From: Akkermansiaceae bacterium | GTDB lineage: Bacteria; Verrucomicrobiota; Verrucomicrobiia; Verrucomicrobiales; Akkermansiaceae | DNA: 13,792 nt | Reading direction: 5' to 3' | NCBI GenBank assembly: GCA_023301335.1 | Contig: JALZVA010000072.1 | Span: forward strand, 1-13,792 | Shown here: positions 7,554 to 13,792 of the stretch, piece after piece | Position numbering within the stretch: the first letter of the stretch is position 1 | Layout of the letters: each line of letters opens with the position of its first letter | The notes under the pieces: model-generated | Told to the model about the DNA's origin: nothing | Databases searched by the model: none | The model's input: the letters and a program-made list of their open reading frames with translations, nothing else | Translations under genes and position numbers: made by a program

Positions 7554-7988
7554 CTATTCTTCGGCCTCTTCTCCTTCTTCCTCCTCTGCTTGTTCGCTCT
7601 GCAGAATCTTATTTCTGAGAATCTCAGGGATCTCTTGAGGTTTTCCATTTCCATCCACTCTCACTGTCGTGATGATCCCCTCTGCAGCCATCGTGCCATC
7701 TACAAACACTCCAAATGACCACGTGACAGAGGTTTTTCCACCAGAAAAGGGCTCAATCAAAATATCGACCTCTTCATTAAAACTCAGCGGACGTCGGTAA
7801 TCTATATCGACCTTCACGATCGGCCAGCCCTCTCGCTCGCTCACCACATCAAATCCCAGTGCTAGTAAAAAAGCATGTTCAGCCTCTTCGACAAAGCACA
7901 GGATTTTACTAAAGTGCACCACCCCAGCAGCATCTGTATCGGCGAACGTAACGCTCCGGGTATAGGCGTGCTGAGATTCTAACATCAT
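7554..7988 (-). CDS. Hotdog-fold acyl-CoA thioesterase (YbgC/4HBT type)
   Basis: Probably hydrolyses an acyl-CoA or acyl-ACP thioester in the cytoplasm. The 144 residues contain the family signature at the N-terminus, TFADTDAAGVVHFSKIL (14-30), with D17/D19 at the catalytic position, followed by EEAEHAFL, and the core strand VDIDYRRPLSFNEEVDI. The signature also resembles DHNA-CoA thioesterases of menaquinone/phylloquinone synthesis, so that is an alternative; the substrate cannot be read from sequence. The last 14 residues are almost all acidic (SEQAEEEEGEEAEE), an unusual tail for this family. It starts 24 bases after fabF, suggesting one transcript and a link to fatty-acid metabolism. Two consecutive ATGs make the exact start uncertain by one codon. 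Confidence 0.88.
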   Translation of the reverse strand: MMLESQHAYTRSVTFADTDAAGVVHFSKILCFVEEAEHAFLLALGFDVVSEREGWPIVKVDIDYRRPLSFNEEVDILIEPFSGGKTSVTWSFGVFVDGTMAAEGIITTVRVDGNGKPQEIPEILRNKILQSEQAEEEEGEEAEE

Positions 7989-8012
7989 TTAAAGAGATTA
8001 GGTAAACAGAGA

Positions 8013-9266
8013 TTAGGAAAACTTCTTCACTAGAAGCGTCGCATTATGTCCACCGAAGCCAAACGAGTTACTCAATGCCGCATTCACTGTAGCCTCACGT
8101 GCCACATTCGCGCAGTAATCAAGATCACATTCTGGGTCTTGGTTTTCGAGGTTGATCGTCGGGGCAATGATCCCTTCGTTAAGAGACTTGATACAGGCAA
8201 GAAGTTCTACACCACCAGCTGCACCTAGTAGGTGCCCTGTCATGGACTTCGTAGAACTGACTAGTAGCTTATCCTTGGCGTGGTCGCCGAAGGCTAACTT
8301 GATCGCGTTCGTTTCAGAAATATCTCCTAGAGGTGTCGATGTTCCGTGAGCATTCACATAGTCCACTTCCTCTGCATTCATCCCTGCATGTTTAAGTGCC
8401 ATATGCATCGCACGGCATGGGCCAGAGCCATCAGGAGAAGGGGCACTTAGGTGGTGGGCATCAGCACTTACACCGTAGCCGGCAAGCTCCGCATAAATAG
8501 TCGCACCACGCTTTTTAGCATGTTCCAATTCTTCGATCACTACCACTCCAGCACCCTCACCCATGACAAAGCCATCTCGGCCTGTGTCAAATGGACGTGA
8601 CGCTCCTGTAGGGTCATCGTTTCTCGTAGAGAGAGCACGCATATTCGCAAAACCTCCTAAGCCCATTGGTAAAATAGAGGCTTCTGCCCCACCTGCAACA
8701 AAGGCGTCCGCATCTCCGAATTTAATCATTCTCCATGCCTCACCAATATTGTGGTTCGAGGTCGCACAAGCAGTGACAATCACCATATTGGGGCCACTAA
8801 ACCCATACTCCATAGAGATCATCCCTGAAGCAATATTAGAAATCATCATCGGGATCACGAAAGGAGAGACCTTACTCGGTCCACGGGCAATCAGCTTCGA
8901 ATGTTCCCTCTCAAGGGTTCCAAGCCCGCCAATTCCAGAACCTACCATCACTCCCACTCTTGTCTTATCAACGGCTTCCGGATCGAGCCCAGAATGCTCT
9001 ACAGCCATCTTAGATGCCGCCATGGCAAAATTAGTATAGCGGTCAGCACGACGCGCATCCTTAGGGTCTCTATAGAAAAGCTTAGGGTCAAAGTCTTTAA
9101 CTTCCCCCGCTATTTTCACAGGAAAATCAGTCGTATCCATCATCTGAATAGGCACGATCCCGCTCTTACCGCTCTTCATTCCCTCCCATGTGGAATCTGC
9201 TGTATTTCCGAGAGGACTGATTGCCCCCATCCCTGTTATCACTACTCTACGCTCGTTTATCGACAT
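8013..9266 (-). CDS. fabF: 3-oxoacyl-[acyl-carrier-protein] synthase II (KAS II)
   Basis: Condenses malonyl-ACP with a growing acyl-ACP in fatty-acid elongation. The 417 residues match the family (E. coli 413). The N-terminus RRVVITGMGAISPLG is typical. The catalytic triad is complete: C167 in TACATSNHNIGEA, H307 in NAHGTSTPLGD and H345 in STKSMTGHLLGAAGG, with K340 conserved; the Gly-rich NSFGFGGHNATL lies at the C-terminus. The intact Cys separates it from the chain-length-factor type, which lacks it. The usual upstream partner acpP is absent; a 425-base gap lies upstream instead, probably holding the promoter. The thioesterase gene follows 24 bases downstream. The + strand frames across this gene (for example 8563-9039) are shadows. 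Confidence 0.97.
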   Translation of the reverse strand: MSINERRVVITGMGAISPLGNTADSTWEGMKSGKSGIVPIQMMDTTDFPVKIAGEVKDFDPKLFYRDPKDARRADRYTNFAMAASKMAVEHSGLDPEAVDKTRVGVMVGSGIGGLGTLEREHSKLIARGPSKVSPFVIPMMISNIASGMISMEYGFSGPNMVIVTACATSNHNIGEAWRMIKFGDADAFVAGGAEASILPMGLGGFANMRALSTRNDDPTGASRPFDTGRDGFVMGEGAGVVVIEELEHAKKRGATIYAELAGYGVSADAHHLSAPSPDGSGPCRAMHMALKHAGMNAEEVDYVNAHGTSTPLGDISETNAIKLAFGDHAKDKLLVSSTKSMTGHLLGAAGGVELLACIKSLNEGIIAPTINLENQDPECDLDYCANVAREATVNAALSNSFGFGGHNATLLVKKFS

Positions 9267-9382
9267 GGTTTTATGCCGTTGAGTATCGTGTTTTTTGTAA
9301 CGATGTCACGTAGAAAATACCCTTTTAAAATTTCAGAAGACAGCTAAAATAAAGGAAGGGTAAAACAATGGTATAAGGGGAG

Positions 9383-9405
9383 CTAATCATTAGATGCTAG
9401 TAATG
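9383..9405. repeat. Overlapping short inverted repeats upstream of fabF
   Basis: CTAATCATTAG (9383-9393) is a perfect palindrome about a central C. Its right arm also forms a second inverted pair, CATTA (9388-9392) with TAATG (9401-9405). The cluster lies about 120 bases upstream of the fabF start and could be a protein-binding site. AT-rich DNA produces such short symmetry by chance, so the call is weak. Confidence 0.3.
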
Positions 9406-9618
9406 TAACCTTAAAAAAAAGCACCACGACAATGGAGAAAAACTATGGCACTCCATATTAAGAACTCAAAAATTACAACGTAACTCTTTTATTTACAATC
9501 ATTTAATTCGATTGAAAATGTTCTACTAGACTGGAATTATTGAGCCGCTTAAAAAATAATACTTTTAACCTCTTTGACAAATTTGAGGTTGCCAATCCTT
9601 TCATTTGCCTTTAAAAAT

Positions 9619-9667
9619 ATTTTCGGGCTACGAAAATTTAGTCTAAACCTCCGTCAACGCCGAAAAT
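9619..9667. promoter_or_regulatory. Three copies of the heptamer CGAAAAT before the first GYF_2 gene
   Basis: ATTTTCG (9619-9625) and CGAAAAT (9631-9637) form a perfect 7-bp inverted repeat around GGCTA. A third copy, CGAAAAT, lies at 9661-9667, exactly 30 bases from the second, about three helical turns. All fall 25-73 bases upstream of the ATG at 9692. They may be a regulator's binding sites or the stem of a leader hairpin. No matching regulator gene is visible. Confidence 0.35.
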
Positions 9668-9691
9668 ACAACTCTCACGATATCAGATTCC

Positions 9692-10627
9692 ATGAGCGAT
9701 TATCAGCATTGGTACTATATTAATAAGAACTACGAAGAAGACGGACCTGTATCATCTGACGAATTAACAAGGATGGTCTCGAGCGGTGAGCTTAGTAAAG
9801 GGACTTATGTCTGGACTCAAGAACTTGATGAATGGGTTCCGGCATCGAAGGTCGGAGGACTCTTTGCAGAACAGAAGCCCCTAAATGAGCCCGCTGCCCT
9901 CAGCCAGCCACCAGCTCAAACAACTCAACCTACACCAAATACAAAGGCTAAGCCCCAGCTCAAACAACTCGCGGCTCATACTAGAACAGGATATTTAGGT
10001 AGAAACAAAACAGGTTATTTAGCCTCTGGTGCTAACCCTACAACGGCCTCAGCCCTCATCCCTACTGCAGGCCAGCGTCAACCTGATAGGCCGATTGGAA
10101 GAACGCCATCTCAGGCAGATAGCCTTCCGCCTCAGAACCCTATTACTGCTAAGGTTCCTACTGCATCTTCACCTAGTCCATTCTCTGCCCCACCTCTCAA
10201 CGTTCAAACCACTCAAAAATCTACACCAAATCCCGCTCCCAGCCCAAAACCGACAAATCAAAAGCTGACAACATCACATAGCCCTGTTCCCCTTTCGGCT
10301 CCTATAGATCTAGTTCCTAAGCCAATCACGACAGCCCATAATATCCCCTCAAATCTTCCAGGCTCTCTTCCTACGATTCCCGCAGCAGGAGCTAATAGCA
10401 TCCCTGTCCCCTCGACTCCCTCACCAACGCCCGCTGGTAATTCTGGGCTACCACCCGCACCCACACCACCCGGGTCAACACCACCAGCTATAGGTGGCCT
10501 GCCACAAATACCACCTGTTGGGAGAAGTATAGCCCCCTTTAACCAAACCCCTACCTCTGCTTTAATCGAAGCAGATGACAAGAATCCTCCTGAAAAAAAA
10601 GGACCTCGTCCTATGAGTATGGATTAA
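9692..10627 (+). CDS. GYF_2 (DUF4339) domain protein with long proline-rich tail
   Basis: A 311-residue protein without signal peptide or membrane helix, so probably cytoplasmic. Residues 5-58 form a GYF_2 domain: HWYYINK (6-12), DGPVSSDEL (17-25), SGELSKGTYVW (31-41), DEWVPAS (46-52). The rest is low-complexity and rich in Pro, Thr, Ser, Ala and Asn, surely disordered. It contains a repeated TGYL at 99-102 and 107-110 (period eight), and PTPPGSTPP with PPG at 259-261. Eukaryotic GYF domains bind PPG-type proline motifs; whether bacterial GYF_2 domains do is not established by this sequence. The next gene starts 27 bases downstream and also begins with a GYF-like domain, so the two probably form an operon and may interact. 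The specific function is unknown. Confidence 0.85.
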   Translation: MSDYQHWYYINKNYEEDGPVSSDELTRMVSSGELSKGTYVWTQELDEWVPASKVGGLFAEQKPLNEPAALSQPPAQTTQPTPNTKAKPQLKQLAAHTRTGYLGRNKTGYLASGANPTTASALIPTAGQRQPDRPIGRTPSQADSLPPQNPITAKVPTASSPSPFSAPPLNVQTTQKSTPNPAPSPKPTNQKLTTSHSPVPLSAPIDLVPKPITTAHNIPSNLPGSLPTIPAAGANSIPVPSTPSPTPAGNSGLPPAPTPPGSTPPAIGGLPQIPPVGRSIAPFNQTPTSALIEADDKNPPEKKGPRPMSMD

Positions 10628-10654
10628 TTACTCTCTCCATAGTAGATAGATCAT

Positions 10655-11716
10655 ATGTGGTCCTATAAAAATGAAACGGGAGAGATCTATTCGGGTCTTT
10701 CTACCGAGGAAGTTAGAGAGCACATCCAATTAACTAAAATACAACCTTGTACGTTATTAAAAAGTCTTCATTTTCCCGAATGGACATTAGCCTCTGAGAC
10801 ATTATTTTTTAATACCTCTTCGACTCAACTTCCCTCTAAAGCCGAAGAAAAATCACTTCAAATAGATTTCACCCAGAGCACTCTCCCCACGAGTCGTTCC
10901 CCAAGACAATCAACCCCTCAATTGCTTTTTGCTCTTAACCTCCTTCTTGCCTTGATCCCCCTCTTTTTTCTCGTTTTTAAAACCATTGAGCAGCAACAAG
11001 CTCTTTCAGAAAAAGAGTTTCAACTTGAGCTTCACCAGTCTATTTTACAAGACAGAGCTAAAGCAGAGATCAAATTGGCTGAAACTGACGAAGCATTATT
11101 CATCTCTAAAATATATTTAGAGCACTCACCTTACGACACGGAGCAAAGAAACGCGATATCACTCCCTCTTCAAGAAAACCTCATTTTTTGGAGTAATGAA
11201 GTCCAACGTCTTGCCCATGTTGAACAAAATTCAGACCTACCTTCTCTAATTGAGCAGCAAAAAAATCAGTTTACTCACTTACGCAAATCCAGTTGGATTT
11301 ACTTTATCAGTTTCCTCATTCCCTTTAGCTTCGGCATCAAAGATCACTTTTCTGCTACAAAATTAGTCGCATCTAAGCCCCTCTCTTTTTTCTTAGCCCT
11401 TCTCCACTCTATTCCTGGACTACACCTTCTCCTCTACACGGTTATTTCAGCAATGTGGAACTTAGATAGTACCCAAAGAAAAAATAACCTCATCCTCACT
11501 CTCCCAATTTCCCTTACCGCATTTTTCTGTCTCAGCCTCAGTGTGTACCTTTTCTTCACTGCAACTCACTTTGCACTGATCTCTTTCTTCTTCAGCTGCG
11601 TCTTATGGCTCATCCTCCATTGTCGACAGCTTCAAATGCTTAGCTATGCAACTATCAACTCCAAAAGTGAAAGTCCTCCAGGCCCTCTCTCTAAGCCACC
11701 TCTCTTAAAGCTTTAA
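10655..11716 (+). CDS. Multi-pass membrane protein with N-terminal GYF_2-like domain
   Basis: A 353-residue protein of unknown function. Residues 1-50 resemble a diverged GYF_2 domain: W2, Y4, then GLSTEEVREHI (14-24), PCTLL (31-35) and PEWTLASE (41-48). A polar linker (53-88) leads to a first membrane helix (about 90-109), then a charged, Gln/Glu-rich helical stretch (111-210) that may be coiled coil, then four further hydrophobic segments at about 213-228, 243-266, 279-301 and 304-323. The tail reads SPPGPLSKPPLLKL, containing PPG at 341-343. It lies 27 bases after the other GYF_2 gene, in the same direction. Its last 26 bases overlap the end of convergent lpxK. The reading frame is long and chemically sensible, so it is a real gene, but the GYF assignment here is weaker than for its neighbour. 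Confidence 0.8.
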   Translation: MWSYKNETGEIYSGLSTEEVREHIQLTKIQPCTLLKSLHFPEWTLASETLFFNTSSTQLPSKAEEKSLQIDFTQSTLPTSRSPRQSTPQLLFALNLLLALIPLFFLVFKTIEQQQALSEKEFQLELHQSILQDRAKAEIKLAETDEALFISKIYLEHSPYDTEQRNAISLPLQENLIFWSNEVQRLAHVEQNSDLPSLIEQQKNQFTHLRKSSWIYFISFLIPFSFGIKDHFSATKLVASKPLSFFLALLHSIPGLHLLLYTVISAMWNLDSTQRKNNLILTLPISLTAFFCLSLSVYLFFTATHFALISFFFSCVLWLILHCRQLQMLSYATINSKSESPPGPLSKPPLLKL

Positions 11717-12908
11717 GAATCGGGTCAACCACTTCCTTCTTCGCACAGATTCGATCAATAATATTCTCAAACACCTCTTGGCCTGTTAGAATATCAACTT
11801 CGATACGCAAAAAATAGACAGGAACATCGAGCTCGGCAGGTCGGTGAAACCTCACCGCATCTTTCTCTGTCGTTACGATGATCTCTGCATCCCTTCTCAC
11901 ACAGCGGCGCATAAAGCTATCTATATCCTCTTGCGTGAAATTATGGTGATCTGAGAAAGAACGGTGAAAGAGAACATTCGCACCATGTTCTTCTAATATT
12001 TCTTCAAAACTTTCTGGAACGGCAATCCCTGAAATAGCAGCTACATACTTATCGTTCATAAAGTCTAAGGGTTTGATCTCCCCAGTGAAGACATTCTCTA
12101 ACTGAACAGGGCCGTGCTTACATTCAATAATTTCGGCAGTACGGTTATACTTTCTTATTTTACGGATCAGTTCTGTATTCTGCGCCTGCTTACATTTGGT
12201 GATGAAAATATAGTCCGCACGGCAGAGATTCTTAGGAGGCTCACGCAGAGTTCCACGAGGAAGTAAATGTCCTGTTCCGAAAGGTGAGTTAGAGTCAACC
12301 AGTACGATATCTAAGCTATGCCCAATTTTCAAAAACTGCATCCCATCATCTAACAGAAGTGTATCTGTCTCAAATTCATTAATGGCAAATCTAGCAGCCT
12401 TCACCCGATCTCTATCCACAATGACTTTTACATCCTTAAGATTTTTTGCTAACATATAGGGCTCATCTCCTGCATAGGACACCTCTAACAAAGGAGGCAC
12501 AGAACCATCTGAGACAAGCTTCGGCATTTTCTCAACATCGACTTCTTCTCCCGTAATTTTACTCGTCCAGTCCTGAGGAGTATCCAGTGACATACTTTTA
12601 TACCCTCGTGAGAGAATAGAGACATTCCTACCTCGATCTCGTAATGTTTTTGCAAAAAGCTCTACTACAGGAGTCTTCCCTGTACCTCCTACAGTGATAT
12701 TCCCGATACTTACCACCAAGGTACCAACGTGCGCCTGCCTCTTCCAGCCTCTTCGAAAAAGATACAGTCGCATACGTACGAGCACACGAAATAGATAAGA
12801 AAATCCATGTAACACAAATCGTGTCACACTCGCTCGAAAGCCTTTAGCACGACCGAAAATAACATCGCTCGCCCACTTTTCTAGTTCCTCGGCCCTCTCT
12901 TTATTCAT
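11691..12908 (-). CDS. lpxK: Tetraacyldisaccharide 4'-kinase
   Basis: Phosphorylates the 4' position of the lipid A precursor disaccharide-1-phosphate to give lipid IVA, at the inner face of the cytoplasmic membrane. Key motifs: VVSIGNITVGGTGKTPVVEL, with the Walker A loop at 74-80 and K78; ILSRGYKS; YAGDEPYMLAKNL with D148; VIVDRDRVKAARFA; LLLDDGMQFLKIG (D187, D188); FGTGHLLPRGTLREPP; FSDHHNF; TTEKDAVRF. At 405 residues it is longer than E. coli LpxK (328). The extra length is a longer N-terminus, with an amphipathic or membrane-associated helix near 31-55, and an insert before the GDEP motif (about 105-145). I recall this long form from Verrucomicrobiota and relatives, but did not check it. 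It marks the host as a lipid A-making Gram-negative. It converges on the GYF_2-like membrane gene and diverges from rph. Confidence 0.96.
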   Translation of the reverse strand: MNKERAEELEKWASDVIFGRAKGFRASVTRFVLHGFSYLFRVLVRMRLYLFRRGWKRQAHVGTLVVSIGNITVGGTGKTPVVELFAKTLRDRGRNVSILSRGYKSMSLDTPQDWTSKITGEEVDVEKMPKLVSDGSVPPLLEVSYAGDEPYMLAKNLKDVKVIVDRDRVKAARFAINEFETDTLLLDDGMQFLKIGHSLDIVLVDSNSPFGTGHLLPRGTLREPPKNLCRADYIFITKCKQAQNTELIRKIRKYNRTAEIIECKHGPVQLENVFTGEIKPLDFMNDKYVAAISGIAVPESFEEILEEHGANVLFHRSFSDHHNFTQEDIDSFMRRCVRRDAEIIVTTEKDAVRFHRPAELDVPVYFLRIEVDILTGQEVFENIIDRICAKKEVVDPILKALREVA

Positions 12909-12921
12909 CAGATGCAGTCAT

Positions 12922-12949
12922 TTATAGAGTGAATACTTGAAACTTCAAT
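12922..12949 (-). promoter_or_regulatory. Candidate lpxK promoter with a very short leader
   Basis: On the - strand, TTGAAG (12949-12944) and TATAAA (12927-12922) are 16 bases apart, 4 of 6 and 5 of 6 matches to the sigma-70 hexamers. Transcription would start near 12915, only about seven bases before the lpxK ATG. The -35 hexamer lies inside a small inverted repeat, TTGAA-AC-TTCAA (12938-12949). The call rests on pattern alone. Confidence 0.35.
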
Positions 12950-12971
12950 CCGTATTCTTTATTCCTCCTCT

Positions 12972-13751
12972 ATGAACCGACCCGATGGACGCGCAGAAGA
13001 CACTCTGAGACCGATCAACTTTGAGCCAAATGTAGCTCCACATGCTACAGGATCTGTGCTTGTGAGCTTTGGGAACACCCGCGTGATATGTGCCTGCACA
13101 GTTGAGGAGGACGTACCCCGCTGGATGAGAGCCCAGAAAGTCAAAGGTGGCTGGCTCACAGCTGAGTATAGCATGCTCCCTTATTCCACTCACGATCGTA
13201 AGCAAAGGGATATTAACCGAGGAAAGCTCGATGGACGCTCCTCTGAGATTCAGCGCCTGATCGGAAGATCTATCCGTGCCGTGGTTGATTTAAAAAAACT
13301 AGGGAGTCGCACACTCTGGATTGACTGTGATGTGATCCAGGCAGACGGCGGCACCCGTACCGCATCTATCACAGGAGGCTGTGTAGCCACCGCTATCGCC
13401 TTAAACAAACTTCTTGCAGAAGGAAAATTAAAGGAAAACCCACTCAAGGGACTAGTTGCAGGAATTAGTGCAGGGGTCTATCAAGACACCCCGATTCTCG
13501 ACCTGAATTACCCAGAAGATCGTGATGCCAGTGTGGACTTCAATGTCGTGATGACAGAGAATTTAGAATTCGTTGAGATCCAAGGTTCTGGTGAAGAAGC
13601 AGTCTTCACTGCAGAGCAGATGAGCCAGATGCTAGCTCTCGCCACCAAAGGCGTGAAGGAGCTTGTAGCACTTCAGAAATCCGCGATCGATGATGCCGAC
13701 AAGGCAGATCCAGAGGCTCTCGAAGACTTAGCCGCCAACTTTGCCAAATAA
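12972..13751 (+). CDS. rph: Ribonuclease PH
   Basis: A phosphate-dependent 3'-5' exoribonuclease that trims tRNA and other RNA 3' ends; the family works as a ring-shaped hexamer. The 259 residues are slightly longer than E. coli RNase PH (238). Family signatures: RPDGRAEDTLRPI at the N-terminus, GSVLVSFGNTRVIC, GWLTAEYSMLPYSTHDR, the GRSSEIQRLIGRSIR helix with R89, and CDVIQADGGTRTASITGG, where T128-R129 form the phosphate-binding site. The acidic metal-site stretch LDLNYPEDRDASVDFN is intact, so it should be active, unlike the truncated E. coli K-12 allele. The extra length is a C-terminal acidic/alanine tail. It diverges from lpxK across 63 bases. The leader just before the ATG (TTCCTCCTCT) is pyrimidine-rich, the opposite of a Shine-Dalgarno sequence. 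Confidence 0.97.
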   Translation: MNRPDGRAEDTLRPINFEPNVAPHATGSVLVSFGNTRVICACTVEEDVPRWMRAQKVKGGWLTAEYSMLPYSTHDRKQRDINRGKLDGRSSEIQRLIGRSIRAVVDLKKLGSRTLWIDCDVIQADGGTRTASITGGCVATAIALNKLLAEGKLKENPLKGLVAGISAGVYQDTPILDLNYPEDRDASVDFNVVMTENLEFVEIQGSGEEAVFTAEQMSQMLALATKGVKELVALQKSAIDDADKADPEALEDLAANFAK

Positions 13752-13755
13752 AGAG

Positions 13756-13792
13756 ATGGAGGAAAACCAAGACATTGAGCAGGCAGAGGTAG
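13756..13792 (+). CDS. Start of a downstream gene, cut by the window edge
   Basis: An ATG four bases after the rph stop opens a frame of twelve codons (MEENQDIEQAEV) with no stop before the window ends. The tight spacing fits an rph operon partner. In many bacteria rph is followed by the rdgB-type NTP pyrophosphatase gene, but these residues do not resemble an rdgB start, so no product is assigned. It could also be a short chance frame. Confidence 0.4.
   Translation, partial: MEENQDIEQAEV

Larger units (their letters stand above)
9267..9691. other. Long AT-rich divergent intergenic region
   Basis: This is the longest gap in the window, between divergent fabF and the first GYF_2 gene, so it must serve promoters in both directions. 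No gene is supported; the longest reading frame noticed is a nine-codon ATG frame at 9432-9461. TTGACA at 9574-9579 is a perfect -35 match, but the best -10 (TTTCAT, 9599-9604) lies 19 bases away and matches only 4 of 6. Inverted repeats at 9383-9405 and 9619-9637 are listed separately. No convincing promoter was found for fabF. Confidence 0.6.

Noticed and set aside
8563..9347. Two long + strand frames (158 and 148 codons) across the start of fabF
   Set aside because: They are antisense shadows of a certain fabF gene, have no recognisable protein features, and overlap each other.
9413..9420. Run of eight A, read as a T-run on the - strand, as a possible terminator
   Set aside because: No GC-rich stem precedes it on the - strand, and it would lie upstream of fabF where no gene needs ending.
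9432..9461. Nine-codon ATG frame (MEKNYGTPY) in the long intergenic gap
   Set aside because: Too short, with no ribosome-binding site or other sign of coding; frames of this size occur by chance.
10258..10581. A 107-codon - strand frame rich in Gly, Val and Ala
   Set aside because: It is the mirror of the proline-rich GYF_2 tail; proline codons read as Gly codons on the other strand.

Overview
The window reads as chromosomal housekeeping DNA from a Gram-negative bacterium. An lpxK gene implies lipid A, and no phage, IS, CRISPR, rRNA or tRNA sequence is visible. Three things together suggest the Verrucomicrobiota (inference, moderate confidence): paired GYF_2/DUF4339 genes, a long LpxK variant of about 400 residues, and start codons that consistently lack a Shine-Dalgarno sequence. 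Thirteen genes are supported, twelve complete and one (rph's downstream neighbour) only a fragment. They are densely packed, and all three convergent junctions overlap or nearly touch.

Layout. Positions 1-116 hold a likely terminator of a gene outside the window and the polA leader. polA (117-2921, +) is a full three-domain DNA polymerase I with proofreading residues intact. It converges on a small DUF3147-like membrane protein (2918-3280, -), and their stop codons share one CTAG. Across a 58-base divergent gap carrying a perfect 15-bp inverted repeat, a + strand cluster begins: a putative lipoprotein with a lysozyme-like motif (3339-4175), moaC, a mobA-moaD fusion, moaE, and then uvrC (6015-7550). 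The middle three are molybdenum-cofactor genes. They cover cyclic pyranopterin formation (MoaC), sulfur insertion (MoaD carrier plus MoaE) and nucleotide attachment (MobA). moaA, moeA, moeB and any molybdoenzyme are not in the window.

A - strand pair follows: fabF (9266-8013) and a hotdog thioesterase (7988-7554), probably co-transcribed. The longest gap (9267-9691) separates fabF from a + strand pair of GYF_2-domain genes. The first encodes a soluble protein with a proline-rich tail, the second a multi-pass membrane protein. The second overlaps the end of lpxK (12908-11691, -). rph (RNase PH, +) diverges from lpxK, and a new reading frame opens 4 bases after rph and runs off the window.

Most noteworthy are the MobA-MoaD fusion, a shortened UvrC lacking the family's usual cysteine cluster and the region before its nuclease core, and the GYF_2 pair, in which both partners carry a GYF-like domain and a PPG-containing tail. 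Nothing here is a clear new defence or mobile system. The GYF_2 pair is the best candidate for undescribed biology.
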